Part shown: positions 38,563 to 49,376 of the stretch, in pieces
Numbering within the stretch: the first letter of the stretch is position 1
How the letters are laid out: each line of letters begins with the position of its first letter
NCBI GenBank assembly: GCA_902521355.1
Contig: CABYRT010000002.1
Span: 1 to 64,000 of the forward strand
Direction: 5' to 3'
Length of the DNA stretch: 64,000 nt
DNA from: an uncultured Pelagibacteraceae bacterium
Lineage (GTDB): Bacteria > Pseudomonadota > Alphaproteobacteria > Pelagibacterales > Pelagibacteraceae
The notes under the pieces: model-generated
What the model saw: only the letters and a program-made list of their open reading frames with translations
What the model was told of the DNA's origin: nothing
Databases searched by the model: none
Made by a program: the position numbers and the translations under genes

Positions 38563-38649
38563 TTGATAGTTTTAACTAATAAATAGGCTATAAATAAGCG
38601 ATAATATTTGTTTATAATAAATCTTAAAAATTTAAACAGGAGCAACTAA
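38563..38649 (+). promoter_or_regulatory. metY leader: promoter-like elements and SD-sequestering complementarity (possible SAM-responsive leader)
   Basis: TTGATA 38563-38568, TATAAA 38589-38594; TTTGTTTA 38607-38614 complementary, with two G-U pairs, to TAAACAGG 38633-38640, which overlaps the SD. Confidence 0.35.
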
Positions 38650-39978
38650 ATGTCAGATAAAAAAGGAATGGATCCTAAAACATATAAATTTGATACCCTC
38701 AGTTTACACGCAGGATATCAACCTCATAAAAATGCTGGTTCGAGACAAGTACCAATATACCAAACAACTTCATATCTATTTGATGATGTAGATCACGCGG
38801 CAGCATTATTTAATTTAGAAAGGGGTGGACATATTTATAGTAGGATATCAAATCCGACAGTTGCCGTTTTAGAAGAAAGAGTTGCTTCATTAGAAGGTGG
38901 AACAGCTGCACTTGCTACATCGTCTGGTATGAGTGCAATATTTCTTGCAGTAATGACTCTTTGTGAAGCAGGAGACCATTTAGTTGTATCATCTCAGCTT
39001 TATGGAGGAACTGTAAATTTATTTAGGTTAACACTTCCAAAATTTGGAATTAAAACAACTTTTGTAAAACCAAGAGACACAGAGGGATTTAAAAAAGCAA
39101 TTCAAAAAAATACAAAAGGTATTTTTGGAGAACTTGTTGGTAATCCAGGAAATGAAATAATGAATATGCCTGAGATTGCTAAAATAGCTCACGACGCAGG
39201 TATTCCTTTAATGGTAGATGCAACTTATCAAACACCTTATTTATGTAAACCTATAGAACACGGTGCTGATATCGTAGTTCATTCACTTACTAAATGGATG
39301 GCAGGACATGGATCTTCAATGGCTGGTATAATAGTTGAAGGTGGTAAGTTTGACTGGATGCAAAATGATAAATTTCCAACAATGACACAACCATATGAAG
39401 GTTATCATGGATTATCTTTTGCTGAAGAATTTGGACCAACAGCTTTTACAATGAAAGCAAGAGCAGAAGGTATGAGAGATTTTGGTCCTTGTCTAAGCCC
39501 TCAAAATGCTTGGAATGTGTTACAAGGTATAGAGACACTTTCTGTCAGAATGAAAAAACATTGTGAGAATGCTGAAAAAATGGTCGAGTATTTATTGGGT
39601 CATGAAAGTGTTGCTTGGGTTTCACATCCAAGTGTACCAGATCATCCTGATCATGATTTAGCAAGCAAATTATTGCCCAATGGTAAAGGATCAATGATAG
39701 CATTTGGTATTAAAGGAGGAAAAGCTGCTGGTGAAGCATTTATTAATAACGTTAAACTTGCTTCTCATTTAGCAAATGTTGGTGATACACGTACATTAGT
39801 AATTCATCCAGCATCAGCTACACATTCTCAAATGGATGAAGCTACATTAAAATTTGCTGGTTTATCCCATGATATGATAAGATTATCTGTCGGTATTGAA
39901 GATATAGATGATATCAAAAATGACTTTGAAAATGGATTTAGAGCTGCTAGGAAACCTAGACTCGTATCCAATCAATGA
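38650..39978 (+). CDS. metY: O-acetylhomoserine aminocarboxypropyltransferase/sulfhydrylase
   Basis: FDTLSLHAGYQPHKNAGSRQVPIYQTTSYLF, VVHSLTKWMAGHGSSMAGIIVEGG (PLP lysine). Confidence 0.96.
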   Translation: MSDKKGMDPKTYKFDTLSLHAGYQPHKNAGSRQVPIYQTTSYLFDDVDHAAALFNLERGGHIYSRISNPTVAVLEERVASLEGGTAALATSSGMSAIFLAVMTLCEAGDHLVVSSQLYGGTVNLFRLTLPKFGIKTTFVKPRDTEGFKKAIQKNTKGIFGELVGNPGNEIMNMPEIAKIAHDAGIPLMVDATYQTPYLCKPIEHGADIVVHSLTKWMAGHGSSMAGIIVEGGKFDWMQNDKFPTMTQPYEGYHGLSFAEEFGPTAFTMKARAEGMRDFGPCLSPQNAWNVLQGIETLSVRMKKHCENAEKMVEYLLGHESVAWVSHPSVPDHPDHDLASKLLPNGKGSMIAFGIKGGKAAGEAFINNVKLASHLANVGDTRTLVIHPASATHSQMDEATLKFAGLSHDMIRLSVGIEDIDDIKNDFENGFRAARKPRLVSNQ

Positions 39979-40787
39979 AGTTTCAGGTAAATAATAACGA
40001 GGTTTATGCTTCTACGGGTGGTAGACCATTCGATAAAAATAAACCATTAATAATCTTTGTGCATGGAAGTGGACTAACTCATATGACATGGGTTTTGCAA
40101 ACAAGATATTTTGCGTTCCATGGATATAGTGTTTTAGCTTTAGATATGCCAGGTCATGGATTGTCAGGAGGAGAAAGTTTAAAATCAATTGAGGATATGG
40201 CTGATTGGGTTAGTGATGTTATTGATTCAGTAGGATACAAGGAAGCCTCTTTAGTTGGTCATTCTCAAGGTTGTTTAGTTACTGTGGAGTGTACGGCGAG
40301 AAATCCTGATAAAATAAAAACTTTAAGTTTAATGGGTGGAGCTGGTGCAATTCCGATGAATCCTGAATTATTATCTTTAGCGGAAAATAATGATCCTAAG
40401 GCCGTTGAACTAATGATGGACTGGGCACATGGGCCAGCTGGCCATTTTGGTGGTCATCCTGTGCCAGGTTTATATCATATTAATACAGGTTCAATGTTAG
40501 CTAAAACTAGAACAATAAAAAATACTCTCGGTGTAGATTTTAGAGCATGTGATAATTACAAAAATGGTTTTGAGGCTGCAAAACAAATTAAGATACCTAC
40601 CCTTTCTATACTTGCAACAGACGATAAAATGTGTCCAGTAAAAGAGGGTAAAAAACTAGCTAATTTAATTGAAGGAAGTCAAATAGATATAATAGATAAT
40701 TGCGGACACATGATGTTGTTAGAAGAAGCAGATAGAGTATTAAATGTTTTAAAAAAATTTATTACAACAAATTATCCAGCAAATTAG
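39975..40787 (+). CDS. Alpha/beta hydrolase
   Basis: IFVHGSGLTHMTW, LVGHSQGCLV (GxSxG), LDMPGHGLSGG, C-terminal NCGHMML. Confidence 0.92.
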   Translation: MKFQVNNNEVYASTGGRPFDKNKPLIIFVHGSGLTHMTWVLQTRYFAFHGYSVLALDMPGHGLSGGESLKSIEDMADWVSDVIDSVGYKEASLVGHSQGCLVTVECTARNPDKIKTLSLMGGAGAIPMNPELLSLAENNDPKAVELMMDWAHGPAGHFGGHPVPGLYHINTGSMLAKTRTIKNTLGVDFRACDNYKNGFEAAKQIKIPTLSILATDDKMCPVKEGKKLANLIEGSQIDIIDNCGHMMLLEEADRVLNVLKKFITTNYPAN

Positions 40788-40806
40788 TAATTGCAAATTT
40801 GCATTT

Positions 40807-41916
40807 ATGAAAAAAAATTTTAGATTTTTTGATAATAGACAAAAATATTTACTTTTCGTTACAACAACTAACGAAAAGAATAAAATTGCTGATGCGTTAA
40901 AACCTATTGTTCAAAAATTAAAACCAAAATTTCCAGCATTAAAAATATTTGATGCAGGTATGGGTGATGGATCATTATTGATGAGTGTAATGAGGCAATG
41001 TCATCAGAAACTGCCTCAAATCCCTTTACTAGTAAGTACAAAGGAAATAAGCATGGAAGATGTTAGATTAGGACTTGAAAAGCTTCCAGATCGATTTATC
41101 GAACATAAAAACACAGTATTTGTTATATCAAACCTAAATTATGTTGAATCCACTGCACTCAAATCAAATGACAAAAAAAAACAAAAAAAAATGAATTGGA
41201 AAATTGTTAAGTTAAAAGGTAATTCTTCACTAGATTTTTCAAATCAATTAAGAAAACTTAATCAAGAATTTTTAAGTAAAAAATGGCAAATAGAGAGAAA
41301 CCCTAAAAATGGTAATCCTACATATAAAGAACCTTCAGTTATAGTGATTTATAGAAAAGATCAGGAATTTTCATTAAAAAATGTTATTCCAAAAAAAAAT
41401 AATGGGAAAAACAGTTACGACTTAATCATTGCATCTCAACCTTATAGATCAAGAATATCTGCAGAGAAAAAAGTAAAGTATGTAATTGATCCAATGATAA
41501 AATCGTTAGATAAGAAAGGTAAATTGGTGGTAGTTCATGCATGTGGAAATGATCCAGGAAATAAAATTATTAAGAAAATCTGGCCAAAAGAAAAGCCATT
41601 TCCTTCTCTATACAATTCAATAATAAAATATATAAAAAATAATACAGACAATGAAATTTTGAAAAATTTAAAATTTAATAAAAAACAAACTATTAAATAT
41701 GTCCTGCGTGCATTACCGAATGAAATTAGCGGTGGTATTGCTACTTCATTAATATTTTCAGCATGGAATGCCGCGGTGTATGTTAACCAAATATCAGATG
41801 AGCAAATAATGAATGCAGAAAGAAAAAAATATTACCAAAAAGTTGTAAAAGATATCGTCAATAAAAATAAAGGATTATATTTTAACAATGAATTATTTGT
41901 TATTGAAAAAAAATGA
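40807..41916 (+). CDS. SAM-dependent methyltransferase-like protein
   Basis: Motif I-like IFDAGMGDGSLLMSV; YDLIIASQPYRSR; KKGKLVVVHACGNDPG. Confidence 0.6.
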   Translation: MKKNFRFFDNRQKYLLFVTTTNEKNKIADALKPIVQKLKPKFPALKIFDAGMGDGSLLMSVMRQCHQKLPQIPLLVSTKEISMEDVRLGLEKLPDRFIEHKNTVFVISNLNYVESTALKSNDKKKQKKMNWKIVKLKGNSSLDFSNQLRKLNQEFLSKKWQIERNPKNGNPTYKEPSVIVIYRKDQEFSLKNVIPKKNNGKNSYDLIIASQPYRSRISAEKKVKYVIDPMIKSLDKKGKLVVVHACGNDPGNKIIKKIWPKEKPFPSLYNSIIKYIKNNTDNEILKNLKFNKKQTIKYVLRALPNEISGGIATSLIFSAWNAAVYVNQISDEQIMNAERKKYYQKVVKDIVNKNKGLYFNNELFVIEKK

Positions 41917-42933
41917 TCAACTAAATCTATTCTTGTACAAAAAATATAATGATGATGTTATCAATAATATTGAACTAAATTGGTGCAAAGACGCTACTAA
42001 AATACTGGCACCAGACAAAACGGTAAAAATTCCCAATAAAATTTGTAATAATATAATCAAACCTAAAATAGATACAGCTTTAAATAAATAAAAAATTTTA
42101 TTCCGATAAGTTATATATGAAACCACTATGAAAATAATGAATATTAAATAAGCTAAATTTCGATGTAAATATTGAACTAGTGATGGATCACTAAAAACAG
42201 ATAATTTAAATAAATTAATATATTTATTGTCATCTGGAAAATATGAATTACCCATTAGCGGCCAAGTGTTATAAATTTTTCCTGCATCCATACCTGAAAC
42301 GAATGCACCAATAATAATTTGTAAGAAAATTAATAATAAAAAAAATTCAGGTATATAATTATTAATTTTTTTATCATTAATATTTGAATTTATTAAACTT
42401 AAATAATTCCAATAAATTAAAGATAAAATAATAAATGCAAATAAAAGGTGAACTGACAACCTAAAATGACTTACATCTATATTATTCACTAGACCACTCT
42501 GGACCATGTACCAACCTAAAAATCCCTGAAAACAAATTAAAAAAAAGATAAAATAAAAATTATAAATTTTTTTAACGCCTAATTTGATAGAAAAGAAAAT
42601 TAAAGGTATCAGAAAAGCTAAACCAATAACGCGCCCAAAAAATCTGTGTGCCCACTCCCACCAAAATATCACTTTGAATTCACTTAAAGTCATTGAATAA
42701 TTTTGAAGCTTAAATTCAGGTATTTGCTTATAAGCTTCAAAATAAGCTATCCAAGCATCATTGTTAATTGGTGGAAAAAAGCCTTTAAAAAATTCCCATT
42801 CAGTAATTGATAGACCAGAATCTGTAAGTCTTGTTAAACCTCCAACAACTATCATTGCTGAGATCAAAATAAACATAATTAGCAACCAATTAGATATGTA
42901 TATTCTGTATTTTGTATTTATTTCGGTATACAT
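41917..42933 (-). CDS. ctaA: Heme A synthase (COX15/CtaA)
   Basis: VVGGLTRLTDSGLSITEWEFFKGFFPP, EWAHRFFGRVIGL, VSHFRLSVHLLFA. Confidence 0.95.
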   Translation of the reverse strand: MYTEINTKYRIYISNWLLIMFILISAMIVVGGLTRLTDSGLSITEWEFFKGFFPPINNDAWIAYFEAYKQIPEFKLQNYSMTLSEFKVIFWWEWAHRFFGRVIGLAFLIPLIFFSIKLGVKKIYNFYFIFFLICFQGFLGWYMVQSGLVNNIDVSHFRLSVHLLFAFIILSLIYWNYLSLINSNINDKKINNYIPEFFLLLIFLQIIIGAFVSGMDAGKIYNTWPLMGNSYFPDDNKYINLFKLSVFSDPSLVQYLHRNLAYLIFIIFIVVSYITYRNKIFYLFKAVSILGLIILLQILLGIFTVLSGASILVASLHQFSSILLITSSLYFLYKNRFS

Positions 42934-42976
42934 AATTGTTTAAATATAATATTTATTTATAAATCCAATTGATCAA

Positions 42977-43267
42977 ATGTCGCCTGATAAAAGAAAAAAA
43001 TTAAACATCCTGAGAAAGAAATTAGATCTACTTGATAATAAGCTTATTAAATTGATAAAAATTAGGACTAATATAGTTAAAGAAGTTCTTAAACTTAAAA
43101 CCTACAAACATGAAATTGTTGACAAGAAAAGAATTTCTTTAATTCTTAAAAATATAAAAAAAAAATCAATTAAAAATAAAATTGACCCTAAGATAACTAA
43201 TCGAATATGGAAAAATATGATATTGTCTTATATTGATTTTGAGAGAAGAAACTTTAAAAAAAAATAA
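42977..43267 (+). CDS. Chorismate mutase-like protein (AroQ class)
   Basis: LNILRKKLDLLDNKLIKLIKIRTNIVKEVLKLK; 96 aa. Confidence 0.8.
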   Translation: MSPDKRKKLNILRKKLDLLDNKLIKLIKIRTNIVKEVLKLKTYKHEIVDKKRISLILKNIKKKSIKNKIDPKITNRIWKNMILSYIDFERRNFKKK

Positions 43268-43459
43268 TTACTTACTATGTGGTGGTAACTTCTTTTCAAC
43301 AAAAATTTCATGTTTTCTTGTTGCTGGATTGTATTTTTTTGCCTTCAATTTAACTTTTGCCTTTTCACCACCAGCAGGTTTTTTTACATAATAGAAAAAG
43401 GGGCTGTCTGGTTTAGTTTCAGGAACTAGTCTTACTTTAACATGTGTTTTTTTAGCCAT
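43268..43459 (-). CDS. rpmG: 50S ribosomal protein L33
   Basis: KVRLVPETKPDSPFFYYVKKPAGGEKAKVKLKAKKYNPATRKHEIFVEKKL. Confidence 0.93.
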   Translation of the reverse strand: MAKKTHVKVRLVPETKPDSPFFYYVKKPAGGEKAKVKLKAKKYNPATRKHEIFVEKKLPPHSK

Positions 43460-43820
43460 TGCTTTTTATACTTTTTAAAATTTTTGATATTTTACTAATT
43501 CTTGCTTCTATCAATTTTTTTTTGTTTATAGTTTTATTATATTCTACGTCAAGCTTAGAATTATTATTTTGTAAATATTTTTTTGCTCCTTTAATTGTCA
43601 TGCCTTGGTTTTTAAGAAGAAATTGAATTTTTTTTAATATTTCAATTTTATTATTGTCATAATATCTTCTATTACCAGCGAAAATGTGTGGTTTAACCTC
43701 TTTGAATTCCTTTTCCCAAAAACGAATTGTATGAGTTGATAATCTACCAGATTTAGTGTCTACTAAGTTCAAAATTTTAGCAACTTCTCCAATAGTTTTA
43801 TATAATTTATTTTTATTCAT
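43452..43820 (-). CDS. MerR-family transcriptional regulator
   Basis: KTIGEVAKILNL...TIRFWEKEFKEVKPHIFAGNRRYYDNNKIEIL. Confidence 0.93.
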   Translation of the reverse strand: MNKNKLYKTIGEVAKILNLVDTKSGRLSTHTIRFWEKEFKEVKPHIFAGNRRYYDNNKIEILKKIQFLLKNQGMTIKGAKKYLQNNNSKLDVEYNKTINKKKLIEARISKISKILKSIKSNG

Positions 43821-44109
43821 TTTTGTTTATAAAATTTTTTAATTCTTTTGATGGTTTAAACAATATCACATTACGTTCTGAGATAATTTTTTTTTCTAAT
43901 GTCTTGGGATTTCTACCAATCCTACTTTTTTTATGCCTTAAACTAAATGTTCCAAATTTTGATATTTTTACTTTTTTTTTATTTAAAATTTCATCTAAAA
44001 GTATTAGAAAAAAATCTTCTAGTAAACTTTCACAAACTTTTTTTGAAAACCCTAATTGCATATAAATTGAATTTGTTATTTCTTTTTTTGTTAAATTAAC
44101 TCTCATCAA
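43813..44109 (-). CDS. ihfA: Integration host factor alpha subunit/HU-family protein
   Basis: NLTKKEITNSIYMQLGFSKK...KVKISKFGTFSLRHKKSRIGRNPKT. Confidence 0.92.
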   Translation of the reverse strand: MMRVNLTKKEITNSIYMQLGFSKKVCESLLEDFFLILLDEILNKKKVKISKFGTFSLRHKKSRIGRNPKTLEKKIISERNVILFKPSKELKNFINKNE

Positions 44110-45110
44110 ATTATATTTTTTTTTATCTTATCAATTAAATTTCCTTTTATAATTTTTTCGCAAACTTTTAAAGAATTTGCAAAACCAATTGCATCTGTGG
44201 ATCCATGACTTTTAATTACTGGTTTGTCTAATCCAAGTAAAATTGCACCATTGTACAATCTAGGATCTAATTTCTTTTTAAATTTTTTTAAATTATTAAT
44301 GTTTAAAAATCCTGATAATTTTCCCAAAAATGAATTATTAAAAGTATTTTTTAATTCAGACGTTATAAAATTTGCTGTTCCCTCTGCAGTTTTTAAAGCT
44401 ACATTTCCAGTAAATCCATCTGTTACTATCACATTAACATCTCCATCCATTATATGATTGCCTTCTATGTATCCTTTAAATTCAAATAATGAATTTTTTT
44501 TTTCATTTAGAATTTGATAAGTATTTTTAATTACACTATTACCTTTTAATTCTTCTGATCCTATATTTAATAAAGCTACTTTTGAAATCTCATTTTCAAA
44601 TAATGATTTATGTAGTGCTGACCCCATTAAACTAAAGTCAACTAGATTTTTTTCACTACATTCAATATTTGCACCTAAATCTAAAACTATATTCATGCCA
44701 TTTCTATTTGGCCACAATGCAGACAATGCTGGTTTATCAATTTTATCTATCATTTTTAAATTTAGTTTTGCAATCACAAATAATGCACCGGTATTTCCAG
44801 CTGAGACAATTGCATCTGATTGATTATCTTTTAAACTTTGTATGGAAAGCCACATGCTAGTGTCTTTACCTTTTTTGGCTGCAGATAGAGGGCTATCGGT
44901 ATCTTCAATATAATTTTGTGTATGTATAATTTTATATAAATTTGAAGGAATTTTTGTTTTTTTTATAGTTGTTTCTATTTTATTACAGTCTCCAAAAATA
45001 TTATAAAAAATATTTTTATTTTCCTTTGAATGTATCTCAATGCCCTTTATTACTTTATTAGGTGAGTTTTCACCTCCCATTGCATCGACTGCAATATTTA
45101 TTGGGTTCAT
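44106..45110 (-). CDS. plsX: Phosphate acyltransferase PlsX
   Basis: IAVDAMGGENSPNKVIKG, VSAGNTGALF, VTDGFTGNVALKT. Confidence 0.96.
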   Translation of the reverse strand: MNPINIAVDAMGGENSPNKVIKGIEIHSKENKNIFYNIFGDCNKIETTIKKTKIPSNLYKIIHTQNYIEDTDSPLSAAKKGKDTSMWLSIQSLKDNQSDAIVSAGNTGALFVIAKLNLKMIDKIDKPALSALWPNRNGMNIVLDLGANIECSEKNLVDFSLMGSALHKSLFENEISKVALLNIGSEELKGNSVIKNTYQILNEKKNSLFEFKGYIEGNHIMDGDVNVIVTDGFTGNVALKTAEGTANFITSELKNTFNNSFLGKLSGFLNINNLKKFKKKLDPRLYNGAILLGLDKPVIKSHGSTDAIGFANSLKVCEKIIKGNLIDKIKKNII

Positions 45111-45118
45111 AAATATTT

Positions 45119-45298
45119 TTAGTCTTTAGGATCTAATACTTGTCTACCCTTGTAGAAACCAGTTTTAAGATCCATATGGTGAGATAGTCTATATTCACCA
45201 GATTTTTTATCCTCAATTATATTTTTAATATTTATTTTATTATGAGATCTACGTTTTCCAGCTCTTGATTTTGTTGTTTTTCGTTTTGGTACAGCCAT
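45119..45298 (-). CDS. rpmF: 50S ribosomal protein L32
   Basis: [59 protein letters not shown]; 59 aa, below the ORF-track cutoff. Confidence 0.95.
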   Translation of the reverse strand: MAVPKRKTTKSRAGKRRSHNKINIKNIIEDKKSGEYRLSHHMDLKTGFYKGRQVLDPKD

Positions 45299-45308
45299 AA
45301 AAAAATTT

Positions 45309-45773
45309 TTATTGGGTTATTATATCTTTTGAGAGATTATTGAAAGAGTTTTTTGACAAAAAATAACTATATTTATCAAAATAATCAATAAAATAATCAA
45401 TATTTACAGCATCATTTGTATAAAATTTTAATATTTGTTTTTTTTCGTGTTTATTTTTTTTTTCCCAGTTATTAATTTTATCTATTATTGAAAATAGTAA
45501 ATTAACATATTCTTTCATCTTTTTATTTATAGTAGCATCTCCATAACCAATTTCACGTACTGAAAGTTCAATTTGTCGAACAAAATAATCAAAAAATTTT
45601 TGTAAATTATCTTTACTTTCAATGGATTTGTAAGTTTTTAATAAAAAACCCATATGAAAAAAAAGAATGATCATACGTTCATAAAAAGTATTTTTTTTTT
45701 CAATGTTATATAGTTTTTTATTTCTGGTTAGTTTGATTAAATTATTGTAAATATTTAAGTATATGTCGTTCAT
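45309..45773 (-). CDS. Ubiquinol-cytochrome c chaperone family (CBP3/UQCC1-like)
   Basis: [43 protein letters not shown]. Confidence 0.85.
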   Translation of the reverse strand: MNDIYLNIYNNLIKLTRNKKLYNIEKKNTFYERMIILFFHMGFLLKTYKSIESKDNLQKFFDYFVRQIELSVREIGYGDATINKKMKEYVNLLFSIIDKINNWEKKNKHEKKQILKFYTNDAVNIDYFIDYFDKYSYFLSKNSFNNLSKDIITQ

Positions 45774-46230
45774 AAAATATATTTATTTTATCTTTTTTAT
45801 TATTATAATTAACTGCTCTGGAAATAAAGTAGCAAATTATCATGGTACAAAATCATTAGAAAAAAAATTTGATCAGATTAAAGTTAATTATACCAATAAA
45901 AATGATTTATTTTCCATTTTTGGACCACCTTCAACAGTAAGTGATTTTAATAAAAATAAATGGATATATTTTGAAAGAATAAAAACAAATCAATCTCTAG
46001 TAAAATTAGGAGCACAAAAAATCAAAAAAAATAACATTCTAATTGTTGAAATAAATGAAAATGGATTACTTAAAGAGAAGAAATTGTTAGATCTTAATAA
46101 TATGAATGATATTAAATATTTAAAAAATACAACAAACAAAGAATTTACAAAATCAGATACTATGCTTTACGGTGTATTCAGCTCATTAAGAGAAAAAATT
46201 AATGCACCGTTAAGAAATAGAAAAAAATAA
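45763..46230 (+). CDS. bamE: BamE/SmpA-like outer-membrane assembly lipoprotein
   Basis: IINCSGNKV lipobox-like; FSIFGPPSTVSDFNKNKWIYFE. Confidence 0.8.
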   Translation: MSFIKYIYFIFFIIIINCSGNKVANYHGTKSLEKKFDQIKVNYTNKNDLFSIFGPPSTVSDFNKNKWIYFERIKTNQSLVKLGAQKIKKNNILIVEINENGLLKEKKLLDLNNMNDIKYLKNTTNKEFTKSDTMLYGVFSSLREKINAPLRNRKK

Positions 46231-46231
46231 T

Positions 46232-48331
46232 CTATCCAGCTATCACAGCTAATAGTAAAAGTGCTACGATATTTGTAATTTTAATCATTGGATTTACTGC
46301 TGGTCCTGCTGTATCTTTATAAGGATCACCAACGGTATCACCTGTAACGGCAGCTTTATGAGCTTCTGATCCTTTGCCTCCAAATTTACCATCTTCAATA
46401 TACTTTTTAGCGTTATCCCATGCACCACCTCCAGCTGTCATAGATACAGCTACAAACAATCCAGTAATAATAACACCCAATAACATTGCACCCACTGATG
46501 ATAATGCTGCGACTTGACCACCAATTGGTAATATAATCAAATATAAAACTATAGGAGATAAAACTGGTAGTAATGATGGTATCACCATTTCTTTAATTGC
46601 TGCTTTTGTTAATAAATCTACAAGTTTTCCATAATCTGGTTTCGCTTTTCTTTTCATAATACCAGGAATTTTTTTAAACTGTCTTCTAACTTCTATAACA
46701 ACTGCACCCCCTGCTCTACCTACAGCTTGCATTCCCATAGAACCAAAAAGGTATGGCAACATTCCTCCAATTAATAAACCAACTACAACAAAAGGATTTG
46801 ATAAATCAAAAGTAACAACAATACCCTCTAATTTTGATCCTGCTTCTTTTGAAAAGTGTTTAATATCCTCTGTGTATGCAGCAAATAAAACTAACGCACC
46901 TAATCCAGCGGATCCAATTGCATACCCCTTAGTAACAGCTTTTGTCGTATTTCCCACAGCATCTAATGCATCGGTTGTCTTTCTAACATTTTTTGGTAAG
47001 TTTGACATCTCAGCTATACCACCAGCATTATCCGTTACTGGACCATATGCATCTAAAGCAACAACCATGCCTGCAAGAGCTAGCATCGTAGTTACAGCAA
47101 TTGCTATACCAAATAAACCAGCTATTGAATTAGTTAATAGAATTCCTGCTACAATTATTATTGCAGGAATTGCTGTCGCTTCCATTGATATGGCTAAACC
47201 TTGAATTACATTAGTACCATGCCCTGTAGTTGACGACTCCGCAACACTTTTTACAGGTCTATAATCTGTACCAGTGTAATATTCAGTTATCCAAATTAAC
47301 AATCCAGTAATAATTAAGCCTATAACACCACAATAATACAAGCTCATACCATTAAAAGAAACTCCGTTTACTGAATAATTTGTATCTAATCCTATAACAT
47401 AATCTGTTATTGGGTATAGAATAATTAATGATAAAACAGCTGTAGCAACAAAACCTTTGTATAATGCATTCATTATATTTTTTGATTGTCCAAGTTTTAC
47501 AAAAAAAGTACCTACTATAGATGTTAAAATACAAGCCGCACCAATACTTAATGGGTAAACCATCATATTCAAATCTGACACAAAGAAAATTGATGAAAGA
47601 ACCATAGTTGCAACAATAGTTACAGCATATGTTTCAAATAAATCTGCTGCCATACCTGCGCAATCTCCCACATTATCACCTACATTGTCTGCAATAACAG
47701 CTGGATTTCTAGGATCATCTTCTGGAATACCTGCCTCTACCTTTCCAACTAAATCTGCACCAACATCAGCACCTTTTGTAAAAATACCACCACCTAATCT
47801 TGCAAATATAGATATTAGAGAAGCACCAAAACCAAGAGCAACTAATGCATTTACAATTTCTCTTTCGTCAACACCAGCTGACAATAATATGTAGTAATAA
47901 ACTGCAATAGCTAATAATGCTAAACCAGCAACCAACATTCCTGTGATTGCTCCAGATTTAAATGCTATCGAAAGACCTTGGGATAAACCTTTTCTTGATG
48001 CCTCAGCTGTACGTACATTCGCTTGAACAGAAACTAACATACCAACATAACCTGCTATACCAGATAATGCTGCTCCTATTAAATAACCAATTCCTACTAA
48101 TAATGAAAAAGCAAAACTAATGATAACTAAAACAACAACTCCAACAATAGCAATTGTTTTATATTGTCTGTTTAAATATGCTTTTGCTCCAATTTGAATA
48201 GCAGAAGCAATTTCTTGCATCTTTGCATTTCCTGCACTCGCATTCAAAATTGAAGATCCTGTAACAAATCCATATATAATGGATAAAATTCCAGCAAAAA
48301 TTGTGTATAGTAAGATGATATCAACAGACAT
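46232..48331 (-). CDS. hppA: Membrane-bound proton-translocating pyrophosphatase
   Basis: [68 protein letters not shown]. Confidence 0.98.
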   Translation of the reverse strand: MSVDIILLYTIFAGILSIIYGFVTGSSILNASAGNAKMQEIASAIQIGAKAYLNRQYKTIAIVGVVVLVIISFAFSLLVGIGYLIGAALSGIAGYVGMLVSVQANVRTAEASRKGLSQGLSIAFKSGAITGMLVAGLALLAIAVYYYILLSAGVDEREIVNALVALGFGASLISIFARLGGGIFTKGADVGADLVGKVEAGIPEDDPRNPAVIADNVGDNVGDCAGMAADLFETYAVTIVATMVLSSIFFVSDLNMMVYPLSIGAACILTSIVGTFFVKLGQSKNIMNALYKGFVATAVLSLIILYPITDYVIGLDTNYSVNGVSFNGMSLYYCGVIGLIITGLLIWITEYYTGTDYRPVKSVAESSTTGHGTNVIQGLAISMEATAIPAIIIVAGILLTNSIAGLFGIAIAVTTMLALAGMVVALDAYGPVTDNAGGIAEMSNLPKNVRKTTDALDAVGNTTKAVTKGYAIGSAGLGALVLFAAYTEDIKHFSKEAGSKLEGIVVTFDLSNPFVVVGLLIGGMLPYLFGSMGMQAVGRAGGAVVIEVRRQFKKIPGIMKRKAKPDYGKLVDLLTKAAIKEMVIPSLLPVLSPIVLYLIILPIGGQVAALSSVGAMLLGVIITGLFVAVSMTAGGGAWDNAKKYIEDGKFGGKGSEAHKAAVTGDTVGDPYKDTAGPAVNPMIKITNIVALLLLAVIAG

Positions 48332-48413
48332 ATAAATCCTTAAATAAGTGTTTTAGTTATTTTTTAAAATGCGCACATTACAAAAAAGATTATAAAAGGC
48401 AATATTTAACTTC

Positions 48414-49376
48414 TTAGAATATATGAGAATAACCCTGATATTTAAGGTATTTTATTGGAATTCTCCTATTATCTAATAAGTATTTTTTTGATTTAGTATT
48501 AATTTGCCCAATTATAGAAATTTTTTGATTCATTTTAGATGATAAAGTTTTTATGTATTTTCTCTTTGACTTAGAAGCTGTAAACAAAATTTGATAGTCA
48601 TCACCATTTAATAAATAGTCTAATTTCTTTAGTTTTTTGTTTTTAATTAATTGTTTTAAATAATTTGAAATGGGAATCCTTTCTATATCGATTAAATAAC
48701 CAAGTTTTTGTTTATTTATTAATTTATTCAGATCAATTACCAATCCATCTGAGACATCCATAGAACAGTTTGCAATTTTAAAAAGATGTAAACTAAACTT
48801 TATAGGTAGATTGGGTGAATAATATTTATCAATAAAATATTTTTTTTGATTTGGGTTTAAAATAATTTTCTTTTTTAAAGCTTTTAAACCAATGTGACTA
48901 TCACCTAAATTACCAGTTAAATAAATGTCATCTCCAATTTTTGCTTTATTTCTATAAACAATTTTATTTGAATATCCTAAAGATATAACTGTAAAACTTA
49001 GATTTTTTGAGTAAGTAGTATCACCACCAGATAATTTTATATTAAATTTACTTTGTTCATTGGATAAAGATTTGTTGATTAATGACATATTTTTTTTTGT
49101 AAAATGTTTTTTGTTACCTGAGCCAGCTAAAAAGAAATAATTTGGCTTTACCCCTTTAGCATAAATATCTGATATAGATGATCTTATTATTTTCCTTATA
49201 ACAAGATCTGGTTTATTGAAATTTAAAAAATGTATACCCTCATTATAAGTATCGACAGAAATAACTAATTTTTTATTTTTATCGAAAAAAACATCATCAT
49301 TTAAATTAAGCGAAGATGGATTATTTTTAGATAATTTTTTTAAATAACTATTTATTAAGAATTCTTCATTCATCAA
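48414..49376 (-). CDS. thiL: Thiamine-monophosphate kinase
   Basis: LNDDVFFDKNKKLVISVDTYNEGIHF, GGDTTYSKNLSFTV, SMDVSDGLVIDL. Confidence 0.93.
   Translation of the reverse strand: MMNEEFLINSYLKKLSKNNPSSLNLNDDVFFDKNKKLVISVDTYNEGIHFLNFNKPDLVIRKIIRSSISDIYAKGVKPNYFFLAGSGNKKHFTKKNMSLINKSLSNEQSKFNIKLSGGDTTYSKNLSFTVISLGYSNKIVYRNKAKIGDDIYLTGNLGDSHIGLKALKKKIILNPNQKKYFIDKYYSPNLPIKFSLHLFKIANCSMDVSDGLVIDLNKLINKQKLGYLIDIERIPISNYLKQLIKNKKLKKLDYLLNGDDYQILFTASKSKRKYIKTLSSKMNQKISIIGQINTKSKKYLLDNRRIPIKYLKYQGYSHIF

Noticed and set aside
41888-42943. ORFs 41888-42091 and 42761-42943 on +
   Set aside because: Antisense to ctaA, with composition expected of shadow frames.
46872-47894. ORFs 46872-47204, 47352-47534 and 47685-47894
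   Set aside because: Shadow frames of hppA, whose high Gly/Ala content opens long antisense frames.
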